From the NCBI GenBank assembly GCA_965246915.1, contig CBDFGB010000025.1, positions 186,001 to 250,000 on the forward strand: 64,000 nt of DNA. Direction: 5' to 3'. Of this stretch, positions 7,516-15,857 are shown piece after piece. Source of the stretch: CAVRQM01 sp965246915 (GTDB taxonomy: Bacteria; Pseudomonadota; Alphaproteobacteria; Acetobacterales; Acetobacteraceae). Both the position numbers and the translations under genes were made by a program. Each line of letters begins with the position of its first letter. Positions within the stretch are counted from its first letter, which is position 1. The notes under the pieces were generated by a model, which saw nothing but the letters and a program-made list of their open reading frames with translations, ran no database searches and was not told the origin of the DNA.

Positions 7516-8979
7516 GTGGGCCACGACGTCCTCGTGCTCGGCGCGGGCTCGGCCGGCTGCGTCGTCGCCGCCCGGCTCGCGGACCGTGGAGCTAGGGTCT
7601 GCCTGCTGGAAGCGGGCGACGTTGCGCGCGACCCGGACATCGCCGACCCGTCGCGCTGGCCATTTCTCCAGGGCCGGGAGATCGACTGGTGTTTCCGCAC
7701 CACGCCGCAGCCGCACACCGCCGGGCGCGCGCATGACTGGCCGCGCGGGCGGGTCGTCGGCGGGTCGAGTTGCCTGCATGCCATGGCACATGTCCACGGC
7801 CACGCCGACGACTTTGCCGCATGGGGCATCCCGCGCTTTGCTTCGCTCGAAGCGGGCTTTCCGCGCTCCGCCATCCCGCTCCTGCATCCATCGGATGACG
7901 TCAGCGATCTCGCGCGGGCGTTCATGGCCGCGGGACAGGAACTCGGCGCCCCAGTGCTGACGCATCACAACGCTGGGCCGCTCGCGGGGACGGCCGCGAA
8001 CACGCTGACCATCCGCGACGGCAAGCGGGTCAGCGTTGCCGACGCCTATCTGACCCAGCCACGACCTAACCTCCAGGTCCTCACGGGAACGATTGCGGAG
8101 CATCTGCTGTTCGAAGGTGAGCGGGCACGTGGCGTCATGGCGCGGCGGGGGACGGTCACGACGGTCCTCGAGGCCGACGAGATTGTCGTCTGCCTTGGCA
8201 CGATCGGCTCGCCGCTGCTGCTGATGCGCTCGGGCCTTGGCGATCCCGACGCGCTCGCAACGGCCGGCATCGCCTGCCGGATCGATGCGCCGGAGGTCGG
8301 GCGCAATCTTCATGACCATCTGCTCGCGGCCGGCAATGTTTACGCGGCACGGCGGCCGGTACCCGCCTCGCGCCTGCAGCATTCCGAATCGCTCATGTAT
8401 CTGCATGCCAGTGACATCGCGCGGACCGACGGAGCGCCGGACGTCGTGCTGGCCTGCGTGCTGCTGCCAGTGGTGAGCGAATGCTTCGATCGACCCGACC
8501 CTGGATCGGCCTATACCATCATGTGCGGCGTCACGCACCCGACCAGCCGCGGCACGATCTGTCCCACCGGGCCGCACGCCGCCGACGCACCGCTGATCGA
8601 TCCGGCCTATCTGTCCACCGACCACGACCTTCGGGTTTTCCGCGAGAGTCTCGCCGTGGCTCGCGCGGTCGGTCACGCACACGCCCTCGACCCATGGCGC
8701 GCCCGCGAGATTCTACCTGGCCATGACCTGCGTGACATCGACGATTTCCTCGCCCGGGCCGCCACTACGCACCATCATCCGGTCGGAACCTGCGCACTGG
8801 GGACCGTGATCGACGAATCCTGTCGCGTGCGCGGCGCGGACAACCTGTTCGTCGTCGATGCGTCGGCGATCCCGCGTATCACGACCGGCCCGGTCAACGC
8901 GGCCGTCATCGCGCTGGCGGAAATCTGGGCGCACGAAATTTGGCAACGATCCACGGTCACGGAGGAGATCGCCGCATGA
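7516..8979 (+). CDS. GMC family FAD oxidoreductase, probable pyridoxine 4-oxidase
   Basis: 487 residues, GTG start 2 bp after the lactonase stop. The N-terminal FAD-binding Rossmann motif (VLVLGAGSAGCVVAARLADR) and the GRVVGGSSCLHAMAHVHGH segment are those of GMC oxidases. The C-terminus has the conserved HHHPVGTCALG and DASAIPRITTGPVNAAVIAL stretches with the active-site histidine. Pyridoxine 4-oxidase is a GMC enzyme of about 500 residues that converts pyridoxine to pyridoxal. Placement between a 4-pyridoxolactonase and a pyridoxal-4-dehydrogenase-like SDR makes this assignment likely; another alcohol oxidase/dehydrogenase remains possible. Confidence 0.78.
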   Translation: MGHDVLVLGAGSAGCVVAARLADRGARVCLLEAGDVARDPDIADPSRWPFLQGREIDWCFRTTPQPHTAGRAHDWPRGRVVGGSSCLHAMAHVHGHADDFAAWGIPRFASLEAGFPRSAIPLLHPSDDVSDLARAFMAAGQELGAPVLTHHNAGPLAGTAANTLTIRDGKRVSVADAYLTQPRPNLQVLTGTIAEHLLFEGERARGVMARRGTVTTVLEADEIVVCLGTIGSPLLLMRSGLGDPDALATAGIACRIDAPEVGRNLHDHLLAAGNVYAARRPVPASRLQHSESLMYLHASDIARTDGAPDVVLACVLLPVVSECFDRPDPGSAYTIMCGVTHPTSRGTICPTGPHAADAPLIDPAYLSTDHDLRVFRESLAVARAVGHAHALDPWRAREILPGHDLRDIDDFLARAATTHHHPVGTCALGTVIDESCRVRGADNLFVVDASAIPRITTGPVNAAVIALAEIWAHEIWQRSTVTEEIAA

Positions 8980-9719
8980 GCAAGCTCGACGGTAAGGTGG
9001 CCCTGGTCACCGGGGCGGCGCAGGGGCTGGGGCGCGCCATCGCGGTCCGCCTCAGAAGCGACGGCGCGCGTGTCGTGGCCGTGGACGTGAACGCGGCGGG
9101 GGCGGCGGAAACCGCGGATGGCTTGGGCGGCGATGCTTTGGCCATCGGTTGCGATATCGCCGAGCCGGATCAGGTAGGCGCCCTCATCGCGGAGACGGAG
9201 GCGCGGGCTGGGGGCATCGATATCCTTGTCAACAACGCGGCGATCGTGCCGTTCATCGCCTGGGACGACGTCGACCTGGCGCACTGGCGGCGAATCATCG
9301 ACGTGAACCTGACCGGCACGTTCCTGATGTGTCGGGCGGGCTCGGACCAGATGCGTCGTCTCGGCAAGCAGGGGCGCATCGTCAACATTTGCTCCAACAG
9401 CCTGCTGGCCGGAACGCCCAACATGGCGGCCTATGTCGCCTCGAAGGGCGGCGTGTTCGGTCTGACCCGTGCGTTGGCCACCGAACTCGGCAAATACCGC
9501 ATCACCGTCAACGCCGTCATGCCGGGCCTCATCTCGTCGGAGGGCGCGATGGCAACTCCGCACAAGGAGGCGTTCGGTTTCGTGGAAATGCTGCAGGCTC
9601 TGAAGGGCCACGGCACGCCGGAGGACATCGCCCCGGCGGTGGCGTTCCTGGCATCGGACGACGCGCACTGGATCACCGGTCAGGCGCTGAACGTCGACGC
9701 CGGCATGGCGCGCTGGTAG
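8976..9719 (+). CDS. SDR oxidoreductase, probable pyridoxal 4-dehydrogenase
   Basis: 247 residues starting MSKLDGKVALVTG, with an ATGA overlap with the oxidase and a GGAGGAG ribosome site. The NAD motif GAAQGLG lies at 13-19, NNA near 87, the catalytic Tyr and Lys in YVASK at 153-157, and a serine pair around 140-142. The stretch IVPFIAWDDVDLAHWRRIID and the C-terminal WITGQALNVDAG correspond, as far as I recall, to the rhizobial pyridoxal 4-dehydrogenase that oxidises pyridoxal to 4-pyridoxolactone. With the two upstream enzymes it closes the pyridoxine to 4-pyridoxate route. Confidence 0.82.
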   Translation: MSKLDGKVALVTGAAQGLGRAIAVRLRSDGARVVAVDVNAAGAAETADGLGGDALAIGCDIAEPDQVGALIAETEARAGGIDILVNNAAIVPFIAWDDVDLAHWRRIIDVNLTGTFLMCRAGSDQMRRLGKQGRIVNICSNSLLAGTPNMAAYVASKGGVFGLTRALATELGKYRITVNAVMPGLISSEGAMATPHKEAFGFVEMLQALKGHGTPEDIAPAVAFLASDDAHWITGQALNVDAGMARW

Positions 9720-9760
9720 CCGCTTGACGTTTTCGCGGCCGGGCGTGTCCTCTGATCGCG

Positions 9761-10951
9761 ATGGCACGCCGGAGCCCGACTGTTCCGATCTTTCTTCGCC
9801 ATGGCGAGGGCCTTTGGGTCACGCCCGGGCGGGGCGAAGCGTTGGACGGCGATCCCGTTGAGGCCTATGTCGACGACGATCTGATCGGCGCGGCGATCAT
9901 CCAGGCCGGGCGGCGTGGCGGAGACCTGTCGGGCCTGATCAGTCTGGGCGATGCGCCGGTGCTGTCGTTCCCGGCGCGGGTTCGTGTCATGAACGTCCGT
10001 ACTGGACGCGAGATCGGCGCGGGCGTCGACTTGCCGGACGCCGCTGCCCTGCTCTTCGCCGCCGGTTCCCCTGGCATCGCCGCATCTTTCGCCGGCGTAC
10101 AAGACGTGGGTCCGGCGTTCACCGTGACGCCGGATCGACTGGCCGGGTACGCTCGGGGATTCGCGCTGGAACTCGAAGGTCGAGATATCGCGCGGGCCGC
10201 CTCTGTGCCGGAGAAGGACGGGACGGCGCAGCGCGTCGTTTTCGCGTGTTCAGCGCCGCTCGACGGAAATTTTGCAGTGACGGAGACGATGTTCGGCGTG
10301 ACCGTCCTGGCCGGCCGATTTGATCCGTCGACCTTGCTCGCCGGCGCGATGGCGCAACTCGCGCGCCATGACCGAGAGCTGTCGGAAGTGCGTCGTGACA
10401 ACGCGGCTCTGCAACTCCGGCTCGCAACGGTGCTTGACCTCGGCCGGGAACAACTGCTGCTGGAGCGACTCGATCTATTCTACCTCCTGCTGGCCGAGCG
10501 TCTCGATCGCGCTGACGGGCGGCCGGCTGCCCCCGTCGCGGACATGCCGGCGACGCAGCGTTTCGGCCCGGCCGACATCGACGGCATCGGCATCCACGAC
10601 GTCGAAACGGACGGAGTCAGCGTGTGGCGCTGGTTCGGCCCGAACGCCACGATCGCGCTGCGCGACATCCCCTGGCTGGCTCGTCGCGTCGTGCTCTATT
10701 TCCATGGATTCGGCGCCGCAGCGGAGTTACCTGCCATAAAAGTCTCGACCGGCGGCGCGTCGGAGGCCGCGCGAGTGCGGGCGCTCGACGGCCGCTACGC
10801 CGTCGATATCCCGATTTCGCGGGGCTCCGCCATACAGGGGGGCATGCTGGTCATCCATATTCGATTCGACCGGCACCAGACCAGCGAGGCTGATCCGCGA
10901 TTGCTGTCGGCCGTGTTCTCCGAGGCCGAGGTCGTCGCGGCCAACATTTGA
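9761..10951 (+). CDS. Unknown protein of the surface-glycan cluster (C-terminal beta-sandwich)
   Basis: 396 residues, no signal peptide or membrane segment. The N-terminal ~170 residues are of unknown type. Residues ~198-230 (RHDRELSEVRRDNAALQLRL) look like a short coiled coil. Residues ~280-396 look like a beta-sandwich with SVWRWFGPNATIALRDIP and a closing hydrophobic-strand pattern, of the kind often attached to bacterial glycosyltransferases. The gene begins 41 bp after the SDR and is followed immediately (TGA then ATG) by a GT4-type glycosyltransferase, so it probably acts in the same polysaccharide pathway. The start has no strong ribosome site. Confidence 0.75.
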   Translation: MARRSPTVPIFLRHGEGLWVTPGRGEALDGDPVEAYVDDDLIGAAIIQAGRRGGDLSGLISLGDAPVLSFPARVRVMNVRTGREIGAGVDLPDAAALLFAAGSPGIAASFAGVQDVGPAFTVTPDRLAGYARGFALELEGRDIARAASVPEKDGTAQRVVFACSAPLDGNFAVTETMFGVTVLAGRFDPSTLLAGAMAQLARHDRELSEVRRDNAALQLRLATVLDLGREQLLLERLDLFYLLLAERLDRADGRPAAPVADMPATQRFGPADIDGIGIHDVETDGVSVWRWFGPNATIALRDIPWLARRVVLYFHGFGAAAELPAIKVSTGGASEAARVRALDGRYAVDIPISRGSAIQGGMLVIHIRFDRHQTSEADPRLLSAVFSEAEVVAANI

Positions 10952-12163
10952 ATGAGACCGTTCTCGCACGCCATGGTCACGCCCTGGCCGCCGCAGCGCA
11001 ACGGTATCGCCGACTACGCGCGCGAGATCGCTCGCGCGACCGACGCGCCGTTGCTTATCGTCACCGACGCCGCACTCCCGCGGCCGACCCGCGAACATCA
11101 CGCGATCCTCGCCCCGCGCGTCTTCGTGTCGCTGCCAGCTGATCGCCGGCCGCCGCCGATCTACCATATCGGCAACAACCCGGATCACGTCTTTGCGGTA
11201 AGGCTGTTCCTGCGCCGGCCCGGAACGGTCGTGCTGCACGATCTGTCGTTGCACTATCTCGCGCAACAGGTGGATGTGCTGCTGCCTGGCTTTTATGCCG
11301 CGCAACTTCGGGACGAACCGCCGACGACGGCCGCGCTGTTCGCGCGGGTTGGCGCGGCAGGGCTGAGCCGAGAGATGGACCATCGCGAAATCCGCCTGCT
11401 GTCGTGGCTTCGGGCCGCGCCGGCGGTGATCGTGCATTCCGAGGCGGCCCGCGCACTGGCGCGTGCGTCGCTGCCGGAGGCAGCCCTGCATGTCGTGCCG
11501 CATTTCAGCTATCTGCCTGGACCCAGCACGATGGCGCTCGCGGCATGGCGCGACCGGGCACGCGATCCCGCGCGGGCGCGGTGGATGTCGGACATGGCGT
11601 TCTCCGGGCCTGCCTTCGTCATCGTCTCGCTCGGTTTCCCCAGCGCTGATAAACAACTCGCGGCGGTGATCGATGCGATCGGCGGACTTCCGCACGCGCA
11701 GCGTGGCCAAATCGCCTTCATCATCGCCGGCGAAGCGCGTGCCGACGATCCCGACCTCCTCCAGCTGGCGGCCGCGCGAGGCTGCGCCGACCGTGTGCAG
11801 GTGCTGGGGTGGATCGACGAAGAGGACGCGGACCGGCTTTTGTTAATAGCGGACCTCGTCATGGCGCTCCGCTTTCCGACGCGCGGCGAGAGTTCGGGGG
11901 CAGTGGCGCGCGCCTTGGGTCTAGGCTGCGCGACTGTTGTAAGCGACCACGGATCCTATGCCGAGTTGCCGGACGACGCGGTGGTAAAGGTTCCCGCGCG
12001 CCGTGATCCGAGCGGATACCTGCGGGCATTGTTCGCCGCTCTCATCGAAGACCGCAGCCGCATCGTGCGTACTCGCGAGGCTGCCCACCGACATGCTCAA
12101 ACCCGCCTCGATCCGGCCGTGACCGGGGCCGAGCACGCCCGAATCGCCCGAGGCGAGGCGTGA
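10952..12163 (+). CDS. Glycosyltransferase family 4-type protein
   Basis: 403 residues. The N-terminus MVTPWPPQRNGIADYAREI has the signature of GT-B fold, GT4-like transferases (a loop after the first strand with N-G-I-A-D-Y). The C-terminal donor-binding half has VIVSLGFPSADKQ, VQVLGWIDEEDADRLL and the RGESSGAVARALGLGCATVVSD nucleotide-sugar patch near residue 311. It presumably adds a hexose to a surface polysaccharide or glycolipid at the cytoplasmic membrane. Start and stop abut the genes on both sides (10951/10952 and a GTGA overlap at 12160). Donor and acceptor are not predictable. Confidence 0.88.
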   Translation: MRPFSHAMVTPWPPQRNGIADYAREIARATDAPLLIVTDAALPRPTREHHAILAPRVFVSLPADRRPPPIYHIGNNPDHVFAVRLFLRRPGTVVLHDLSLHYLAQQVDVLLPGFYAAQLRDEPPTTAALFARVGAAGLSREMDHREIRLLSWLRAAPAVIVHSEAARALARASLPEAALHVVPHFSYLPGPSTMALAAWRDRARDPARARWMSDMAFSGPAFVIVSLGFPSADKQLAAVIDAIGGLPHAQRGQIAFIIAGEARADDPDLLQLAAARGCADRVQVLGWIDEEDADRLLLIADLVMALRFPTRGESSGAVARALGLGCATVVSDHGSYAELPDDAVVKVPARRDPSGYLRALFAALIEDRSRIVRTREAAHRHAQTRLDPAVTGAEHARIARGEA

Positions 12164-12921
12164 TTCCGGCGATCGGCACGCTGCTGTGCTGGAACCGCGC
12201 GCCGTCAGCCGCCACGCTGTTCTGGCACGAAGTCGCGTGCGGCGCCCGCATTGTCCTGATCGACGAGTTGGGACAAGCCTGCCGTATCGCGATCCGCCCG
12301 CCTGCCGGCGTGCGCATGACGAGCCTGCCGCCGGGGCAGCTCTCGTTCTTGCAGCACGGGAACCGACCCGAGGTGTTGGCGGAGGCGTTGGCCCGCTTTC
12401 TCGGCGGTGCAAGGTCGCCGCGCGTGCTCACGACGGGGGATGTGGACGATCCCGACCTACTAACCGCCGCTATCGGCTCATTCCGGCCCGACATAGTCGA
12501 CGAGATTCCACAGCCGTGGCAGAGGCACTTTGACGAACGGGCCATACGGCGGCGCGGTCAGACCTTGAGGATGGGCATCGACGAGATCGTTACGTTCGAC
12601 CTGCCGCCAGCCGCATCGGATGCGCCCCTACCGAATGCGATCATCCGATCGGGCAAGCCGGCCACCGTCCTGCTGCCCGACTGGGGGAGCGGTGCGACAC
12701 GGGTGGTACTGCATTTGCTCGGCGGCCACGTGCCGCCACCGGCGGCTTCGATTGGTATGAGCCTCGACGATCGAGTGATCAAGGCCAAGATCGGCGGCGC
12801 GCGCGTCGAAGCGATCGCCCGGGATTTGCCCGAAGCCGCCTGCCACATCCTGCGGATCGGCCACGACATGCCGGGTCGCGCGCTGGCTGTGACGGATATC
12901 GAGATCGGGCCCGCGCCGTGA
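12160..12921 (+). CDS. Unknown protein of the surface-glycan cluster
   Basis: 253 residues, GTG start overlapping the previous stop by 4 bp. No signal peptide, membrane segment or recognisable catalytic motif. The C-terminal ~120 residues (from about IVTFDLPPAAS) look like a beta-sandwich with alternating hydrophobic strands ending LRIGHDMPGRALAVTDIEIG. This resembles the C-terminal module of the protein at 9761, so the two may share a carbohydrate-related domain. The first ~110 residues are unassigned. Its position between two glycosyltransferases is the only functional clue. Confidence 0.7.
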   Translation: MIPAIGTLLCWNRAPSAATLFWHEVACGARIVLIDELGQACRIAIRPPAGVRMTSLPPGQLSFLQHGNRPEVLAEALARFLGGARSPRVLTTGDVDDPDLLTAAIGSFRPDIVDEIPQPWQRHFDERAIRRRGQTLRMGIDEIVTFDLPPAASDAPLPNAIIRSGKPATVLLPDWGSGATRVVLHLLGGHVPPPAASIGMSLDDRVIKAKIGGARVEAIARDLPEAACHILRIGHDMPGRALAVTDIEIGPAP

Positions 12922-12931
12922 CGATGCTCCG

Positions 12932-14050
12932 ATGCGCTCGCTGATCATCACGCCCACGCCAACTCATCCCACCGATCAAGGCAACCGTGCGCGCGTCACT
13001 CAGATCGCGACGGCGCTACGTCGACGGGGGCCGGTCGAGGTGCTGTATTCGGCAATCGACGGCGCGGACAGGGAGACGCTGGACGCCATGGCGGCTGCCT
13101 GGGACGGCGTGCACATCGTCCCGCCCTCGGGCGTGCGCCCGCGCCGCCGAGCGCCGGGTCACTGGGGCCTCGACGAATGGGTCTCCCCGCAGCTTCTGGC
13201 CGCGGCACGCGCCCTCTCAGCCGCTGTGGACTACGACGTGGTGGTGGTGGCGTATGTTTGGTGCTCGCTGTTGCTGACCTGCTTTGCGAAGTCGCGGACC
13301 CTGCGTGTGCTGGACACCCACGACGTATTCGGCGACCGCCACAAGCTCATCCGTGGCGCCGGGCTCAGCCCCCATTGGTTCTACACGACGCGGGCGGACG
13401 AGACGCGCGGACTGGACCGCGCCGATGTGGTGCTCGCGATCCAGCCCGGCGAGGCCCGCGATTTCGCGGCGCGGTGCGCGGGAAGGGTCGAGCTCGTGGA
13501 GTATGCGCAAGCGCCGCGAGCGGCCATCGCTCGCAACCACGCGTCACCGGTGGTCGGTTACTTCGGCTCGGGCAACCCCTGGAACGTGGCCGGACTGACG
13601 GCACTCGACGGGTTGCTCGCGGTGCGCGACGACATCGCCCATGCAAACTTTTTGGCCTTGGGCGGCATCACGCGTACGGTGGGCCCGCTGCGCGTGTTCC
13701 AGCCGGGCGGACGGGTCGCCCACGCATCCGATGCCTATGACGAGATCGATCTGATCGTCAATCCGATGGTCGGCGGCACCGGGCTCAAGATCAAGACGGT
13801 GGAGGCGCTGGCGCATGGCCGCGCGGTGCTGGCCACCGCGGATGGCGGAGCGGGCCTGGAATACTGCGGTCCGGACGTCCAGCTCGCCGATTTGCCGGCG
13901 CTCGTCGCACGCCTCGCCGCAGTGCTCGCCAACCCCGACCGGATCGACGCCGTCGTTCGCGAGCAGGCGCCATGCTATGCGGCGTTTCACGCCAATGTCG
14001 CCGCTCGGCTCGATGCGCTGGTGGACCGCTGGGCGGAGGGGAGGGTGTGA
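12932..14050 (+). CDS. Glycosyltransferase (GT-B fold, GT4-like)
   Basis: 372 residues. The N-terminus MRSLIITPTPTHPTDQGNR is the first Rossmann strand and acceptor loop, with LRVLDTHDVFGDR near 125. The C-terminal half contains VVGYFGSGNPWNVAGL and the donor-site block NPMVGGTGLKIKTVEALAHG (~276-295), typical of transferases using nucleotide-activated sugars. There is an 11-bp gap after the preceding unknown gene and a GTGA overlap with the GT61 gene that follows. The role in cell-surface glycan synthesis is inferred from the cluster. Confidence 0.87.
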   Translation: MRSLIITPTPTHPTDQGNRARVTQIATALRRRGPVEVLYSAIDGADRETLDAMAAAWDGVHIVPPSGVRPRRRAPGHWGLDEWVSPQLLAAARALSAAVDYDVVVVAYVWCSLLLTCFAKSRTLRVLDTHDVFGDRHKLIRGAGLSPHWFYTTRADETRGLDRADVVLAIQPGEARDFAARCAGRVELVEYAQAPRAAIARNHASPVVGYFGSGNPWNVAGLTALDGLLAVRDDIAHANFLALGGITRTVGPLRVFQPGGRVAHASDAYDEIDLIVNPMVGGTGLKIKTVEALAHGRAVLATADGGAGLEYCGPDVQLADLPALVARLAAVLANPDRIDAVVREQAPCYAAFHANVAARLDALVDRWAEGRV

Positions 14051-15693
14051 CGGCCGGCGCGTCGCTCGCTATCTTTGTCGCCAGCGACGCCAATCTCGAG
14101 GATGCGCTGCCGTTTCTCGAGGCGTTCCGCCGGGTCAACCCCCGCTCGCCGTTGCTGCTGATCCCGCGCGATCCCGGATGCGCAACACTGTCAGCGTTCC
14201 GCGAGACGTACGGATTTGGGATCCTGGACCGGGACTTCGGCGAGATCGACCTCCTGGAGACCATCCGTTTCGGCAATGCGGCCGAGGGGCGGTTGCGCGC
14301 CATCGCGGCGTTCGATCTGGCGGGGCCGCCCCGGATCGTCCTCGATGTCACGCGGCGGCCTGCGGACTTGGCCTGCCTGAACCTGGTCGACACGGCCACG
14401 TCAGTCGTCTTGCAGCCTAGTGGCGGGGCGGCATTCTCGTTTGCTCTCTCCGGGCCAAGGCTCGGGACGTCGGTGTTGATCCAAGTCCTGCGCGACAACC
14501 TCGTCGAATGCATGATGACGAACGACGTGCTGGAGATGCTGGGCGTCGGACTGGCCGCGCTCGGTGTGCGGCGCGGCATGATGGATGTCGGCAACGCCGT
14601 CCCGCCACGCATCATTCCCAGCGATCGTCCCGTGCTGATCGTGAAGCTAATGGAGAGCGACGCAGATCTCGCGAATCTGGACAATGGAGGCGTCTACCGT
14701 CGGGTGCCCGCGACGATCCTTGGCGCCGCGCCCTCGGTCGCCGCAGCCCAGGCCGCGCAGGCTCGGTTCGATACGGTTCGGCCACCGCCGGCGATGGTTG
14801 CACGGCTGCGCGACGTGACCGTGCATCAGCGGGGCATTGTGATGGACGGCGAGGGCCGGGTGATCCGCGAAAGCCTGCTCAACGTCGATGCCGACGCGCA
14901 GGTGGCGCGGCTGCGGCGCCGCCCGGTGCACCGGCGGCACGCCGACGGCCCTCTCGTGTTGCTGAAGCAGACTTGGGACAGCAATTATGGTCACTGGCTC
15001 GTCGAGTCCCTGCCGCGACTTGGACTGGTGGCGGAATGCCACGACTTGTCGGACTGTCGTGTTCTCATCGGCAACGATCGCGGTCGGATCGGCGCTGTCT
15101 ATCGCGACAGCCTCGCCCTGTGCGGGGTCGACCCCTCGCGTATCGTTGCCGCACCGGACGAGACGCTGTTTTGCCATGATCTGATCTATCCGGCGCCGCT
15201 CACCGTGCAGCCCTGGGTCAAGGCGCCGCGCGTGATTGCATTTTTGCGAGCGCTGGCCGGCCGCGTCCCGGCCGGCGCGCCGGGGCCCGGACGCCTCTAT
15301 GTATCACGGGGCGTCGCTGCCCGCCGCAGACTGCGCAACGAGGCGGCACTGCTGCCCGAGTTGCTCGCGCGCGGCTACTTCGTCGTGGAGCCTCAGAACC
15401 TCGACTTCGTGGAGCAAGTCAGGATGTTCCGGGACGCAACGCACGTGGTGGGCAATCTTGGCGCGGGCCTGGCCAACCTCGCGTTCGCGCCCAGGGGCGT
15501 GCGGCTGCTCGCGCTCACGTCCCGGTTCATGCAGGACGACTTTTTCTGGGATCTGGTGAGCCATCGCGGGGGTTCGTATATCTCGCTACATGGAACCGGC
15601 GACGATCCGGTTGATGCCATGCAAGCGGATTTTGACATCGACCCCGGTGCCTTCGCCCGAGTGATGGAGGGGTTCGACCGCAAGCGGCTATAA
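14047..15693 (+). CDS. Glycosyltransferase family 61 protein
   Basis: 548 residues from the GTG that overlaps the previous stop; a longer in-frame extension to 13972 would run inside the upstream gene and is unlikely. The C-terminal ~250 residues carry the GT61 (DUF563) hallmarks: NYGHWLVESLPRLG near 312, GRLYVSRGVAARRRLRN, and HVVGNLGAGLANLAFAPRG with the conserved glycine-rich turn. The N-terminal ~250 residues are a separate domain without a clear assignment. GT61 enzymes add pentoses or hexoses to capsule, LPS or eukaryote-like glycans. It is the last gene of the cluster. Confidence 0.87.
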   Translation: MTAGASLAIFVASDANLEDALPFLEAFRRVNPRSPLLLIPRDPGCATLSAFRETYGFGILDRDFGEIDLLETIRFGNAAEGRLRAIAAFDLAGPPRIVLDVTRRPADLACLNLVDTATSVVLQPSGGAAFSFALSGPRLGTSVLIQVLRDNLVECMMTNDVLEMLGVGLAALGVRRGMMDVGNAVPPRIIPSDRPVLIVKLMESDADLANLDNGGVYRRVPATILGAAPSVAAAQAAQARFDTVRPPPAMVARLRDVTVHQRGIVMDGEGRVIRESLLNVDADAQVARLRRRPVHRRHADGPLVLLKQTWDSNYGHWLVESLPRLGLVAECHDLSDCRVLIGNDRGRIGAVYRDSLALCGVDPSRIVAAPDETLFCHDLIYPAPLTVQPWVKAPRVIAFLRALAGRVPAGAPGPGRLYVSRGVAARRRLRNEAALLPELLARGYFVVEPQNLDFVEQVRMFRDATHVVGNLGAGLANLAFAPRGVRLLALTSRFMQDDFFWDLVSHRGGSYISLHGTGDDPVDAMQADFDIDPGAFARVMEGFDRKRL

Positions 15694-15760
15694 TGCGCGC
15701 ATGGCTGATGCGCGCGAGTGACAGTGACGTAGCGGTTGCTCACGCCAACTTGTTACAGGC

Positions 15761-15774
15761 ATGGGTCGACCCAT
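15761..15774. promoter_or_regulatory. 14-bp perfect palindrome, candidate operator
   Basis: ATGGGTCGACCCAT is a perfect 14-bp palindrome in the 164-bp gap before the hybrid kinase gene, 83 bp upstream of its ATG. The right half plus the following bases (GTCGACCCATCTTAG, 15765-15779) recurs exactly at 44942-44956 in front of the alkene reductase gene. Dyad symmetry of this length suggests a dimeric regulator site. The regulator is unknown. Confidence 0.4.
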
Positions 15775-15857
15775 CTTAGGTCCGCCGCGTTCACGGTTGT
15801 CCAATCGCGGCGAGTAGCCGATCGCGGAAAACACCGCGACGTCCAGGAGGGTTCAGC

